DNA of 64,000 bases from Luidia sarsii (Eukaryota > Echinodermata > Asteroidea > Paxillosida > Luidiidae): NCBI GenBank assembly GCA_949987565.1, contig OX465107.1, positions 2,733,393-2,797,392 on the forward strand, read 5' to 3'. Positions 38,292 through 52,800 of the stretch are shown here, piece after piece. The position numbers and the translations under genes are program-made. The notes below the pieces were generated by a model. It saw nothing but the letters and a program-made list of their open reading frames with translations, did no database searches and was not told where the DNA came from. Numbering within the stretch: position 1 is the stretch's first letter; every line of letters begins with the position of its first letter.

Positions 38292-39328
38292 CGGACTATC
38301 TGCGATGTATCCACTTGGCGTACTGGCGTAGAAAGTGTCCGTATCTTCGGTGCCCCCTGGGGAAAGATTTTAGTTCAATTCCGACACCAAACAAGGGTGG
38401 GAAAAGCACCCAATTCCACAATAGACCACCTATACTACTAGAAGTAGAAGGTGTCTATGTTCTGTTTAGATTTCTTTGGTCCACCCATTGACGGTGTAGG
38501 TAGCTAGGTATTAAAGATTAAAACTAAAATCTTTCCTATGAGTATGAATCATTAGTATGATTGAGCTAGCTTGTTCATTCCTGGAGGCACTTTTGGAAGC
38601 ATTTTAAAGTTGAACTGAAAACCTTATTTACTTGAGAAATTTTGACCATTTTTGTTGTTGGCTACTATTACTAAACGTGTGCAGCATCACCATATGTAAG
38701 TTTTTGTATTTAATAATGCAACATACCTGTGGAAAATAATTAGTATGGGTAAACCCTAGCTACATCAACTTTAGCCCCTGTACAATCGTTGAAAAGGGAG
38801 TACCATACAAGGGCCACAGTTACTGTAGCAACATAACCACTTCAGTTCTTACACTCATTAATATTAGAGGTTGCATTTTTTGCCATTTAGCTCAGATACA
38901 TTGACATGTAGTCAACACACAACACACACAATGTAGCAATCGGTTGGAAGTAAGGCCATCAGTGAAAAACAGAAGTTATCAAAATCATACACACATACAC
39001 AACAGTGTCTTCACCACAACACAAATGCAAACAACAAAAGACAAGATATTAAACTTACATATTTTGACTCCCCCTAATTAACCAGTAAGAATCGCCTTCC
39101 TTTATTTTTGCATTTTCTAGAAAATGCCCCCTAACAATTTTCAAATTCATCCCCCCCCCAAAAAAAAAGCTGCATCCACTTTGTGTGATCCCTGTGTTAT
39201 AACAACTTGTTGTTTTCATCTGAATGAAAGCGGGGAGTGTGATCCCTGGAGACATACGGCAGTCAATAGTTGAATTGCTTCTGACTAACGCCCCACCCCG
39301 GCAAAGACTTGGGAGGCCACTATCTAAG

Positions 39329-39407
39329 GGCTGGATAGCTCAGATGGGATAGCTCTGGGGACTGGTATTTTAAACCAGAGGACTCGGGTTCAAGTCCCGG
39401 TCCAGTC
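39329..39407 (+). repeat. tRNA-Lys(UUU)-like element
   Basis: A 7-bp acceptor stem (GGCTGGA with TCCAGTC, one G-T pair), a 5-bp anticodon stem CTGGT/ACCAG around the 7-base loop ATTTTAA (anticodon TTT), and a T arm with GGTTCAAGTCC can all be folded. The D-arm region is about 7 nt too long. Related copies with shared upstream flank lie at 30760 and 54169, so this is better read as a tRNA-derived repeat than as a working tRNA gene. Confidence 0.75.
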
Positions 39408-39719
39408 AAAGTTTTCTTTGCCAATTTTCCAATTTGCCAATTTGTTCAAAAGTTCCCAGTCAGTTGTTCCTTTGTTTGTGTGACTTTAAGATAAATAAGC
39501 ACTCAAAATTGGTTTCCGTGGGCTAAAAAGGCACAGTCCATATTATGCAAAGCTTTGTTTCTTTTTAAATTGTTCCAGAACAGTATTCTCATCTCTTGTA
39601 AATAGTGACTATACTGTGAATACCAGCCTGTTCTCTAACTTTTTCAGTCAAAGGTTGTACAAATGAAAATCAAACTTTACATTTTTTTGTGTTTTTAATG
39701 TTCATTTTTCACACAACTT

Positions 39720-39860
39720 AAAGCATTTCAAAAATGCTGCCAACTGCTGACTAGTATGCCCTGAAATTTACAAACCTGAAACAAAATCTGAAAGAGGCAT
39801 GACAATTATTGATTAATGGAAGATCCTAGCAGGACCTTTCCCAAAGCCAGAGACAGATTT
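39720..39860 (+). repeat. Dispersed repeat copy
   Basis: A decayed lead (AAAAATGCTGCCAACTGCTG) is followed by GATCCTAGCAGGACCTTTCC. Confidence 0.55.
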
Positions 39861-40892
39861 GGATGAGCCTCTTACTTGTTAGCTACTTCCTACTGGGCAA
39901 CTTTTCATTAACCATGGCTGACAAAAGGGGGATGGTTAGTAATGTGCCATTGTCATAACTTGCTAAATGATAGGGTGCAATTACCTGTGAAATAATGAGA
40001 GTACGCCATCAGTGAGTCAAACCTGGCACAATTGAACACCTGTGTGGCTTTTGCCATGCTACATATTGTTCTGTGGTAGGCCGAAAAGAGTCTTTGTTTG
40101 AAACTTGGATGATTCTGGTGCTTAGATTTGGAGGGCCTGGCGCATAGCAACAACACAGGCACTCCAAATTCAGAGGTCCCGTCGCAAAGTGGTTCAGATG
40201 TGTACATGTCAGGTCCTTAAAGTCAGCAAGCAGATTGCAGCATTTGTGTAGTACTTTGAAAATGCACAGAAACTGAACTATCGGTGTGATTTTGGACAAT
40301 TTGGAGAAACTTTGGGATAGATGTGGCCCAAGAGGCAAATAGAGGCAAGAGGCTGAAAAAAGGAGCAAATTTGCTTCTGTCAAGGCAACATTTGTAATAT
40401 AATAAGTTCAAATGAATTTGATGTCCATAGGGGGAAAAACTGCCGGCAGTGAATACTCTGAATAGTAACAAGAATCCACAAGTGTTCTTATTGTTCATAA
40501 CGTGCAAGGTGCCCGACCATGATTTCTATCAGTCAGGCAGCCTAGCGTAGTGAGTCCTATCTCCCTTCACATTTACCACACACAAATCAAGTTGATGCCC
40601 CAATGTCCTAAGGGTATATACACCTTTGACCACAATCATCTCATCTGTCCAATAGTTCGGCGAAAAACCAATATTGATAACCTTTTTTCTTGCAAGAGTT
40701 CAAATTTACACATCTCTCTCGATTAGACGGCAGAATATAAAAAAAAAGACCGGAATAATAGTTACACATCCCTATGTACAAATTGAGGAAAGAAAGAGGA
40801 GGGGGAGTGGCTTGGGTGAATAGGGCTGCTTGAGACTGCTCCCTCCTTCCCTCCTTCCTCACCCCTCCCTGCCCCCCTCTCCTGCCCGTCTC

Positions 40893-43800
40893 TCATGCGG
40901 ACACGGCAGTCAGTGCGTTTGTGCTTTGGCCGGAGTAGCGCTGGGACTGGACCTGGTTGGAGTAGCGCTGGGGGAGTCGCCGGCCCTGTGGTCCCATCGT
41001 CCTCTTGTAGGATTGCAGCTTGGGCTGGGTGGTCTCCAGCTGAAACCAAAACCAAGAGGGGAGGGGGGTTGAGAGAAAGAATTAAGAAAAGAGGCAGCTA
41101 TTAGGCTTACAACGGTACCATGCTTCTCTGTAATGAACACGTCACATCGTGGTGTGATCCTGTCATGGCTGCCAGCTCTTGACTGCACCAAGAAGCACGA
41201 CTGAGAACTACTGCTGAACAGACTACGGGTCTGTTGCTGGTCAGTTTGCAACGAGCTTGAAAAAAGTGGGAGGGCATCTCTGTGCGTACGGTGATGGTCT
41301 TGTCATCAGTTCCTGCCTCGTCCAGTGTTTACTCACTGAACTTTAAGAGAATTCTTGGGTTCAGTGAAATGATCTCTACTAGTTTCATGAATGTTTTAGT
41401 TCTTGTTGTTGGAGCAGCCTTGGAAGCACCTTGACTGAGATGCAATGCTCTTCTTTCTTCTTTTCGGTCACCTTGTTGGCACTTACCGCATCAAAGAGCC
41501 CAACATCCTTGCCATTGGGACCCAACGTCTTGAGGCCGTTGCCCTTGCTCTCCTTGGCCTTGTCGTCTGCGTTGTCACTGGACAGGCCGCCGCTACTTGT
41601 CCGCTTGGCCCTGGGCTTGGGTGCTGTGGGTGGTGGTGGCTTGATCCTGGGTTTCCAACAAAATGCCAACAGGATGTGAGCAGAAGTAATCACACAAAAT
41701 GTGACAAAATGCCTACCAACTTGAAGGACCCCCCCCCCAAAAACAAAAAAAAGGGGGGGGGGGAAAGAGGAAAATCTCTAATCATTTGGAGTGCTTGATT
41801 TTCTTGATTGTTTCATCCCCAGCGGGACCCTTTCTCAAAGGCAGAATTCTATAGTTGTTGGGGAAAAGTTTATGTGAGCCCGTAGCCATCTTTGGGCCAG
41901 TTTTACTGAGCCTCTTCATCAGTACCAGGATTTCAAGGAGTCCAAGAGTAGTCTGAAATGAATACCAGTCTTCTCAAGTGGTTTCATTGAGACCACGCCT
42001 ACTCCAGTCTGACATTACAGGAACTTTTGCCAACCTTACCGTTTCACCGATAACGATAAATGCATGAAACCCAAAGGCAGAGTCAAGTCTGAATACTGAC
42101 ACTTATAGAATAACACTCTGAATTGTTGTCAAATGGCAGCAAATGTTTAAAACTTTGGCAGGTTTTTCAATGTCTTGAAATGGCTCGGTATTCTTTTAAC
42201 ACCATGGTAGTTGTTAAAACCAAAAACTAGAACGCCTGAAGAAAAAAAACACCCTGGACTTACTTGATGATCGTCTGACTTTTTGGCTCGCTCACATCCT
42301 TTGTGCTCTTTAATAAGCAGTCGGTCGGGGACTTCCCATCGGCCTCGTCCTGGGAGCTGTTGCTCTGCTCCCTGGCGCTGGACTTGAGCGCCGCACTCTT
42401 GAGCCCCTCCTCGCTGGACAGCACCTCGGCCAGCCGCGAGACGGGGGCGCTGGGGCTGAGCGTGGCCGGTGGCGACGGCGTGGTGGCCGTCCGCGCCGGC
42501 GGCTCCTCTTTGGCCTCGGGCGAGGCTCGGCCCTTCTTGGCCTTCTTGTTGCGGGACTTGCCGCGCCGGGCACGACGGTGGCCGCCGTCCGTCCGCTGGT
42601 GCTTGGACGAGGACCCGTCATCCTCGGAGGACCAGTCACTGTCCTCGGCACTCTCCTCTGCTGCTGGAACAGATCGTGAGTGTTGAGTGATGAGTGTTCA
42701 CATCAGGATTCATGTAAAGATTTTTACAAAGCTTTACCATGAATCGAAGCTCAACTTGCATGGAATAACCCCTGTCATGACGTCACGATATCTGCACTAG
42801 AAAGCAGGAATCGCAGGTTCGAATCCCGCTCGTGCTGCCTGGATTCATCAGCAGGCAATCGGGCAAAGCGTGGAGTAGGAAAACCCCTCATTGAACCTGT
42901 CATGAGGTCAAATGGTGTGGGTGGACGGCTCATTGCCTTGCAATGTAATTGATTGCAAGTAACGAAACAACAAGGTTGATGAATTTCACCTCAGATCTGA
43001 TGACTTACACATTGTACCTCACCAACTGCCTGTTTTTAAAATAGGTTTTGTGCTGTGGATTTACATGTACATACGAAATAGCAACAGTCCTAATGGATAG
43101 CACACTGCTGCCTTGCATATCGAAGCCAAAACCTCTGTGTTGTTTTTATGGCCAACTTTTACGCAGCTTTCCTCCCCACCCCCCCACCCCATCCCACGAC
43201 CCCATCCCCCCACAGCACTCCTTACAGTCCATGCTCATACAAGCCCAGCCGTCTACACACACACACACAGTACGTGACTGTGTAGCGAGTGTCCACATAC
43301 TAAACGTCCGTGACGAGTTCTTCACACATTTATTTCAGGCCACGCTCCCGTCCCATGCAAATCACCATAGCCACACCGTGCCATTGTCTACAGATACTGC
43401 GTGTGCAATGGGGCCTCATAGGGAACTCCCTGTAGCATCGCAGTGCGGTACTGCCGGCACACCTGCAATGTGTTCACTCGTCTGGCCTCTTTATCTTGCC
43501 AGCAATCTCTCCAGGATATCGCATTAAAGTATCAAGCATTCCAACCCGCTAAATAAGCACCCTATATTTTTTTAGAACCATAGGTTGGCCTGTTTTAGTC
43601 TGTTTTAGCCTGTTTTTATTTTTGTAATTTTTTTTTTTAAATAGAATCCAGTATGGCCAGTAATGACTCATTTGGGAGTCGGATTTCAAGGTCGGAAGTC
43701 AGGAAGTCACGACCTGCGTGGCATGTCCCATCCAGCGGGTTACCGGTACATCCATGCACGGAGCTCCATAATCCATGTGGGAACAACTCTATCCGATGAG

Positions 43801-46800
43801 TGGATAATGAGATGCAATTCATATAGGCCTGGGCGGGGGGGGGGGGGGGGGGCAGACCGTCCGTCTGCAGGTGATGAGGCCTCCTTACTCATGCCTTCTT
43901 CTTCTTCTTCTTCTGTTTTGTAGCAGACTGATCCATGCATGACCCATGGAGTTCGTCATCGTTTGGCTACTTGCCCCTTCTACGTGTATGTGCGTGCGCA
44001 TTTGCCTGTTGACCGGACAGTCTTTATTTCAAGCGGACTTTAGGAGTTTGTACTTTGTAGGGTATAAGATTAAAGAGTTTGGTCATAGGCCTTGGGACAA
44101 AAGAATTTAATTTGGACAAAACTGGGTTCCAGCATGAGGATGAAAGGGTCAGGTGTGAGGATAAAAGGGTTAGGGTGACAAAGACAAAGGGGTTAGGGTA
44201 TAAGGACAAAAGGGTTATGGTTACATAGACAAAGGGGTAAGGGTATAAGGACAAAATGGTTAGGGTTACAAAGACAAAATGGTTTGGTTACTTACAAAGA
44301 CAAAGGGGTTAGGGTTATAAAGACAAAAGGGTTAGGGTTACAAAGACAAAGGGGTTAGGATATAAGGACAAAAGGGTTTAAAGGAAAAAAAGGTTAAAAT
44401 TACAAAGACAAAGGGGTTAGGGTATAAGGACAATAGGGTTATGGTTACAGAGACAAAATGCTTTGGGTATAAAGGTCTATGGTCGTGTCTTACATACATT
44501 CTTTCACCTTGCCCTGTTTTAAAATTCAATTTTCCTAGGCAGCAATCACAGCCTCTTGCATCATACCTACATGTACATGTGCATAGGTGTGTAATGATAT
44601 TACGCCCACTGCTGACTATAGATCTTCGCATCTGACACTGTTTGTTCAGCGAAAGTACATGTTTGCGCAAGCAGTACGGGAATTGAAGTATTACGTCCGA
44701 CTGTAGTATATATAAAAAAAAACCGATGTTTGACGTCAAAGGCAATAACTCAAAATCTCGGAGATGTTTCTCCTGTCATCTTGTGAGTGCTGTCTACCCT
44801 GGGCTCAAAATTACTGTCCCGAGAGCTGGTATAATGTTACATTCCCAAGCCTTTACTTTACCAATCCGCAGGGTGCTAAGAATCTTGTCACCGGCCTTAT
44901 GTCCCAATTTTGTGGAAGCCGTCAAAATCAGAGCCGACAGGAGCAGAGCGATGCCCCCATAAGCCAATTTCAGGGAATAGTAGGGCATCGGCTGTCGCTC
45001 ACTTGCCATAAGTGGGGATCTTGTTTGTGGCATTTTGGGGCAGAGGTTTCTCGGTTTAGTCCCTGTTGACCAAGAACCTGTGCCATTAATGCGTCGTATT
45101 CCAGCACGGATCCCCGTGAGATTTCTTTTCAGGACAGGTGACCAACAGGCCAGGTCACCCTTGTCCGTCTCTTTTTTCCCCCCAAATCACTGAAGTACAT
45201 CTTACAGTGTAGAGGGCCCAATGTTACGACCCTATAGGGCTATTGATCCTATTTTTTGGTCCAGGTTGGGATACTTTTGTATCGCTCCACCGAACTTAAC
45301 ATATAATGTAGCCTATTTAATGATAACACTGCATAATTCATGAGGTTATTACCATGACGATAGAGTAGCTCCAAGCGCTGTCTCATTTACTTGGCGTCAC
45401 ATGGATGATTTGGGGCAGCCAGTCCGCATTTTAGCCGCCACCTTGGCAAACATGACAGAACGCGGCCAAAGCACGCTCACAATTTTGCAAGGCTCCCTTA
45501 GTTTTTTTGTGATTTTTTTTTCTATTCCCCAGTCTGTCAACCAGCAACCTCATTTTATGATTTTTCTTTTTTTCAACTTGAGCAAGTCTGGTTGCCTAAA
45601 GCAGTTATATGTAATCGGGTCTCATCTGGTCATTCCCCGCCCTTTGCCAAAGACAGTCTGAGGACACCACAGGCACTGAAGATCCCTTCATCCCTTGCCA
45701 CATGAGCCAGCACGATTTACTTTTACTGTTTTACTGTTTCGTTACTTTTTGTTTTATTAACCGGGCAACAGAAAGGGGTCATATGATACCCTCAACACCC
45801 CCCCCCCCATGCACCAGTTGACAGTGGTGATGAAATGAAACAGACGGCGATGTTGGCTCAACGGAGACCGTTGCCAGGGAAACCGTCTGTCAGATTACCA
45901 TCACCACAGTGAGATCTTAACCGATCACTCATCCGAAATGCTGCGCGTAGTACCACAGCCATATTCGCCATCTGCAATGCTAGAGTCTGTTGATCTCAGA
46001 TACTCCTGCTTGGGTGAAATCCTATACACATTTGACCCTCTTAGTAAGAAGACATAGGCAGGCATACCCTGTCTAGCTTGCCTCTGCCAAATTTGTTCAT
46101 CATTGGCCACGACAAGAAACATTAACTATTGATAATATCGTCAAGCTTTGGATCTTGAGCAATGAAACATGAAAGGAAATCGACTGAGCAAAAGATAGGC
46201 GTGCAGAATCAGGGTTAGTCGGATGGCGTATGCTGAGAGATATGCAGCATGCAGATGCATCAGTTTGAAATGCCATTGGTCGTTCAACTTTTTTTAGTGC
46301 GTGCGGTGCGTGCATCATTCGTGCCAAAACCTTGACAGGATGTTTGGCTTTGCCAAGCGGCTTATTTCCACATGCGCCCTTCATCTCGTCACACCTGACC
46401 TAATCACTCGCTCTGTTTTACCGTGAGGAATCAGCCGGTTGAAGTGACTGAGGGAAAGCAATTGCAGCAAAAGTAACTGAGGGACTTTTGCCACTTGGAC
46501 TTTAGAATGTGGCTCTTAAAAAAGTTAAACTAAGAACAGAAACTTAGTGTGTACATGGGATTGATTTCACAAAAGGTTACGAAACCTAGATAACCAATTG
46601 CAGATGTGACAGCATTGTTACTGATACCGATATTTGCATTTCGGTTTAGTCAGTAAGCAGTTTGCAATGCGTAATGCGTATTACTCGAGAAATGAAAGAA
46701 GCAGAAAAGCGACTGCGCCGTGGGATGGGGAAGGAGTTATTCAACCCTGCCTGAGCCCCCTCCCTAAGATAGAGTGGCCTTCCTACGGGGGCAAGCACGA

Positions 46801-49800
46801 ACACGCTGCGCACTGCACAGCCACAATATTGGCTGGCAGCGAAACTCAACCATTTTTAGATTTGATAAGTGCACCACACTATACTGCCATACCATTCCCC
46901 TCCCATTCCCCTCCCCCTCCCCTCGAAGGCTTTTTTTAAATCATACGGCAGTTTTTGTTCCCCCTCCCACAAACCACAACCCTCCCCCATGATCCGAGCT
47001 GATTATCAAGCCCTCAGGACAATGTTCGGACTCTGCGTGAGTACGTGGATAGTTGTCCCCACAAACCAATCTCCCTCTCCCCTCCCTCCCTCACACTCAC
47101 TCACACTTGGGTCTATGTAGATCTAATTACCAGACACAATCTGTTGGCGTGCTGTTACGACCATTAGAAGAGTGCCCGAGAGAGACATCTGTTGAGACCA
47201 CCACAACCCCCCCCCCTCCTCAGAAAAAAAAGACAAGAAAATCAAAATCAAGCTGAACCCATTACAACCATGTATCCACTACTGCAAGACAGTGCACAAA
47301 TCCTATGCAGTTACAGTACACATCCCTCCTCGTAGTGTGAAACTTTGATGGGACCACTGTATTCATGAAGAAAGCCGACATGCATAGCATACATAGCCCA
47401 CATGATGAATATTATAATGCCTTTTCCGCAGGCTCTGTGACACATAGCCAGGATCATGTTCTCCGACCAACCCCCCTTCCCTCTCACTGTCTTTCATCCG
47501 AGTTTAATGCAACTGGAGTGACGCTAGTCGGACAAACAGTCTGGCCCTCATTCCGTCAAGACATCGAGGCATTGCCATTGCATTTTAAGTATATAGGGTG
47601 CCCGACAAAGATGGCTACAATTTGATATACTGGTGCATCCAGTTAATAATGTAATTCACAACTCTTTGAATTAAACGCTTAAACTATGAAAACATTCCCA
47701 CATTTATCTTATATCTAGGGCTGTCCAAACAATTGTAAATGGTGAGAGCTCAAACATCTTTTTCTTTTTTTGAATCGTGATACTAAGCCATTTTTTAAAA
47801 TTGTTTTTCTATGAGCAAATTAATAATAATTATTACCCTGTGTGGTAGATGCTACTTAAATGGTTGCAGTAGTAAAATTCAAATCTAAAGTCCTTGAAAT
47901 GGCTTTCACTCCTGAAATATATGATTACAGGAAGAAACCATTCAAGAATTGAAAGGATGCTGTGGGTGTTTTTTTTTCCAAATACCATTTTTATAAGAGT
48001 TACACGGCAGTGCTGCCTTGGATAGCATACTGTCGGGCAGCATCTGAAATCCAGCCAGACACAATTTGACCAGAACAAACATGAGTTTGTACATACCCTC
48101 CTCAGATAACGGGTCCCATCCATGCAGTAGACGGTTGATGAAAGTCACAAATCGCCGTGGCAATTCCAAGATGGCCGTAAACGCCATGCCGACACCGAAA
48201 CCCCAGCGGCGAGACTTTCTCTTCGGTTACTCGGTTCGCATGCACCGACGATTTTTGTTTGAAAACAACAACGACAGAATGGTAAAGGATGGATCCTCTG
48301 TTTCGTTCAGTCTCAGAGCATGCTAAGATGCGGGCAGGCCAGGGATCGGGTCTAGAATAGGTACCCGGTTCATCAAGCTGATTGGGATGTGGTTGATGTC
48401 TTGCGATCACAGGGAGGGAGGGAGGGAGGGAGGGAGGGGAGAAAATCTCAGGCAGAGGATGGAAGGGGGAGGGTTTGTCAGGTTGCGGGGGGGGGGGGAT
48501 CTTCCTCAGAAGGGTCTTGTAGGGCAGGCAGTTTTCATGACTCCGTGCGGATGCATCATGCAGTGTCTCTCAGTGGTGCACGGTTGGCTGGACCAGTCCG
48601 CCGTGCCAGCGTCGATCCTGCCAGGAGTAAAAGACAACAGGATTAGAGACAATCAGATCATCTCATGCGAGGCAGATCCCAATCCTGGCACCTTTGATCG
48701 GCCGATTCTGGCGTTCCATCTCGCAATTAGCGGGCCGGCAAGATCCAAGATGCCCGATTTATCCCGTGCAGCTGCATAGCTGCGAGAAACAAAAAATTGG
48801 CAATCAGTTTTATCATCGCCAGGCACCCACAGTGCATTATATTTATTCTGAGCATCGGGCAGATGCAGCGCTGTACTGAACGCCTTAGGACACATGTATT
48901 CAGTTGCATGTTCATACCTCTTTCACTCAGGCATTAAAGTGCACAGCGCAAAGTCCAAAATGACACTCAGCCAGAGGAGAGCCGCAAACGATATTGGCCA
49001 ATTATTGGCTGGACGGCAACTAAAAAACAAGACGTTTTAGCCCAGGAAATGATGCATTGATACTAGCCGGCATTTCTGTCTAATCTGGTTTCATTTTCGC
49101 CAAAGTTTTGTTGTCACACTTCCTGTCCTTCAGCCTGATGATGCAAAGCTCAGTGTGAATATTCCTTTGTCCCCATTACGTTGCAAAATCAATGGTTAGG
49201 GGTTTTTGTCCCTACATCCCTGACGTATGTTGCAATATTTTTTGTTTAACAGACTGCAGTGAGTTGGCATACATTGTTGTATGTGTCGTGCCACATCTGG
49301 TGCATTATTCAGTTGCAGAGTACATGACACCGTTGCCAAGGTGGGCATTTTGATGAGTGTGTACTGTACATGCCTGCATACGTGTACACATATTCCGAGC
49401 AGTGCTGTGAATCATTTCCTCCTCACACGATTCATAGAAAAGAACAGGCGGTGGGGGGGGGGGATGTTCATTCAATTGTGAAACAATCCGCCAGATTTTC
49501 TACCGAGTATCGGCACATTGGTTTTTCGCGCCAGCTCAAGCAAGCAATCGGCTGATTCTGGGAAGACCATTACACAGCACTCTTAAACACTGCAGGTATC
49601 CTCCTGTAGTCCTTCCAGCTGATGCACGTTCTGCACTCTCCAGCTTGCAATGGAGACCTCAGAAGACGGCCTCAGTTGACGGCTCAATGAAGGGATGGTG
49701 TGTGATGATCCTGCAACCCGATATTCCACAGTTGCTCATGCAAGCCACGCACAAGATGCATGTTATGCACACACGCCCCGCAATCAAAAATAACCCAATG

Positions 49801-52800
49801 AAATTAGCATGCACGTAAAATAAATTTCCAAACGGTCTGCCTGGCCACATATTGAGTAACGAATGCTAAATGAGACTCCACCGTTGCTACTGCATGCAGA
49901 AAGGAGTGTCACAGTGAACCGGCATCTATGGACTGTATTTTGTATCGACCTTGGTCAGTTGTTGAAGGAAATTAAGTGCACGATCGACCATCGCTGCCAA
50001 GGCTGATTTCACTGCAAAGCAATCTGAGCGATACATTATACACTGAAGGACAGCCTGTTAACTGCATCGTGATTTCAAAACCGGAGAGAAGGACTCGCGT
50101 CTGTGATATCCCATCGCAATGATACGGACGGAAAATAAATTGCCCTGCATGCTGACCGAAAGCTTCAGTTTTTTTCATCCCGTAATATCGGCAGTGTGCT
50201 TTCAATTCTGTCTAATAAGCTGGATAGTTAAGGGTTTAACTAATTAAATCATTGGGGGGGGGCAATGTATAGATGATTGGTTGATGTGGATAACACTGCA
50301 TGTACACGCATGCATGTACACTAGTTCCCTTGCACAGAATCCCAATAGTACACAGTGTGATGCCATACATACAAAATGTGCAGTTCTAAGGGCAATTTTG
50401 ACATATGTTTATAGCAATGATATTCTGACGAACAACGAATCTGCGATCATGCGTAATCTTGGGGCATCCGGATCGCTGTGCCACGCACAATCATTGACGA
50501 GCATCTCTCAGAATCTGGGCATTGAGATTTCAGTCGAGGCTTACAAACGGGCATTTTTTCTGCCTGAGCAGTTAACGGATTTTTTTTTCTGCAGTGGCTG
50601 TTGTTACGGCAGTCGTCCGTGTGGTTCCCTGACTTCACAGTATTTGTCAGGATGTTTAGCTCTTGGAACCAGACTATCAGCTCATAGACTGGTTCAACCA
50701 GCCAGCAATGCTGACGAAATACAATCAAGTCAGGGAACCACACAGATGACTGCCGTAACAACAGCCACTGCGGTTTTTTTTTTTGACATTGATGCTGATA
50801 ATCACCCCTATCCTGACATGGTCTTTTTCTCCCTCCTGGGCAGCCGTGACACTGACATTGCCAATGTGGATAGACAAGGTTTAAAGGTGGATTCACAACG
50901 TAGACTGTTTCCAATGACACTGTGGGCTTGATCTCAGTCCAGAATGACAGTGGCTCTGAGAAGAGCCAGCACCGTAACTCAACACCTTGTGTGCACCCAG
51001 TCCATTGTTAGCAGCTCGAGTAGAACATACGGTCGTGTTTACGACGAGGCAATCCGCCTGACTGACGGTCCACGGACCATCCCTCATCCGTCAACGAGAA
51101 CAATATGACAAACTCTTATCCACAGAGATGGCACTTGCGTACACACACTGTCACACCATGGAGGACTACTTATTCCTCCATGGTCACACACACAGATTGA
51201 ACAGGTCCTACCGTGCAACAGCGTGAATTGCAGACGATGACACACCTGTGCATGGCCCGCCGACTCGTCGTCTCGTCTCGAGTACTAGAGACAACCTCCC
51301 CTCCACACCACCCCCCTCCTCCTCTAAAAAGAATAATAACCTATCCTGGACAAGGCGATCAAAGGGCAAAGCACACACATGCATACATGTACATCATGTC
51401 TGTCCATACTGTCTGTAGCACACACTGCATGTTGACATGTACGTCTCAATCAATGAATCCCCCTTCCACTCTGTGCTGTCTGGGCCCAAGCAACACGGTG
51501 TGTCAACACCCACCTAGCCGGCTGTAGGGGGAAACAAAACTAAAACAAAAGGGACGGACAGAATATCCTCACACCTTGGCCGGTGGATTGTGGCTTCGTC
51601 GGGGGGCTCGCTGCGTCACCGCGGTGCCTGGGTGAATTTCAGATGAGGCAGATGGGACGGGAGGGCGGAAAAGGGATCGACGTGGTCGTCTCTGTCGCCG
51701 TATGTCCGTAGTGCAACCTGTTCTCACCTCCGCGAGGTCACTGCTGTTCACTATAGACAGGCAGGCTTTCAGCTCAGCAAGGGCAGATACTTGCCATCCC
51801 TACAGCCCCCCACACATTGATGGGACGTTCTATTGACAATGTGGCTGGCTCATAGGCCTGTTGTCAGTAGGCAGCCAATGAAGGCCCACACAAGGCACTC
51901 TCTCCCCCTCCCTCTCCCTCTCCCTCTCCCTTCCCCCATCTTCACTGTCACAGGCCCATGCCTTTTGTCTGAGCACAATAGATTAGTGGAGGGGAAGGAG
52001 AGGGAGGCCAATGCCTTTTATGCGCCCACATCAGAGCTCTGATAATCCCCACTATAGAGAAGCAGTGTATGGACTGACAGGCAATTTCCCCAGGGGGGAT
52101 TGTACAGGGTTAATGGTATTTCCTGGTTCACTCATAAATTGCAACAATACCCTTAAGTATTTTCATTTATATGACAAATAATAATATACTTTGTACATGT
52201 ATATACAGTACATGTTATATGCAGGTGTTGTAAACATGTGAGCAATTTTCAGAAATTTGATCAGGTCCCTGTTTATTTGCATGACCCTCCTAATTAGCCC
52301 TGAATCATTCATCAAAATTGAAAAAAAAAACCAGACAAAGACAAATTAGATTGAGCTGGACAGATGAGTTGTTCAGCTTAATTAATAATTAGGAGGGCCT
52401 GATGTGTATATCCTAGTAAAGGCAGATATTGGCAGTAAGCAGTTTGCAATATTTTTGCATATCATTCATGACAATTCTCGATTCATTCTTCTATGTAAAA
52501 ATGTATGTAATAGATTTTGTATTATTTGTTTTTCCTTTTTGAATTTCTTCATCAACCTAAAGATGTGTTGAACTTCGTCTGAAATGATTGACACAGACCC
52601 AGCTAATGTACAATCAGAACATTGGGCCATTGATATTTTTGAGATTCTTTTGCGATGGTCGTATAAAAAGAAAGATATTTTTTTCTAATGAGAAAATTTA
52701 TTATGGAAACAAAAATCCACATTTCTCTCCCTGCACTGATTGAATTACATACGAGGGGCTACTGTTGCCAGGCAACAGAGAGTTGGGCCATGCATTGCCT

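Larger units (their letters stand above)
35502..40892. other. Intergenic region between MRPS35 and the coiled-coil gene
   Basis: No supported exon. The two genes converge here. It holds a SINE-like copy, a tandem tRNA-like pair, a foldback element, a hairpin at 38225-38291, a tRNA-Lys-like element and dispersed repeats. An AATAAA at 36399-36404, about 900 nt past the MRPS35 stop, is a possible polyadenylation signal. Confidence 0.6.

Noticed and set aside
39329..39407. Functional tRNA-Lys gene
   Set aside because: The D-arm region is too long and related copies share long flanks, so it is a repeat family member.
43048..43527. Plus-strand frame of 159 codons
   Set aside because: Pro/His/Ser-rich, includes an AC run, no recognisable domain; probably chance.
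50281..50931. Plus-strand open frame of 216 codons
   Set aside because: Most of it is the foldback element at 50591-50771 and flanking poly-T; no family features.
51736..51810. Minus-strand exon reading ALAELKACLSIVNSSDLAE before a GTGAGA donor
   Set aside because: The donor is good but the exit phase (0) does not fit the exons on either side, and the acceptor has no pyrimidine tract.
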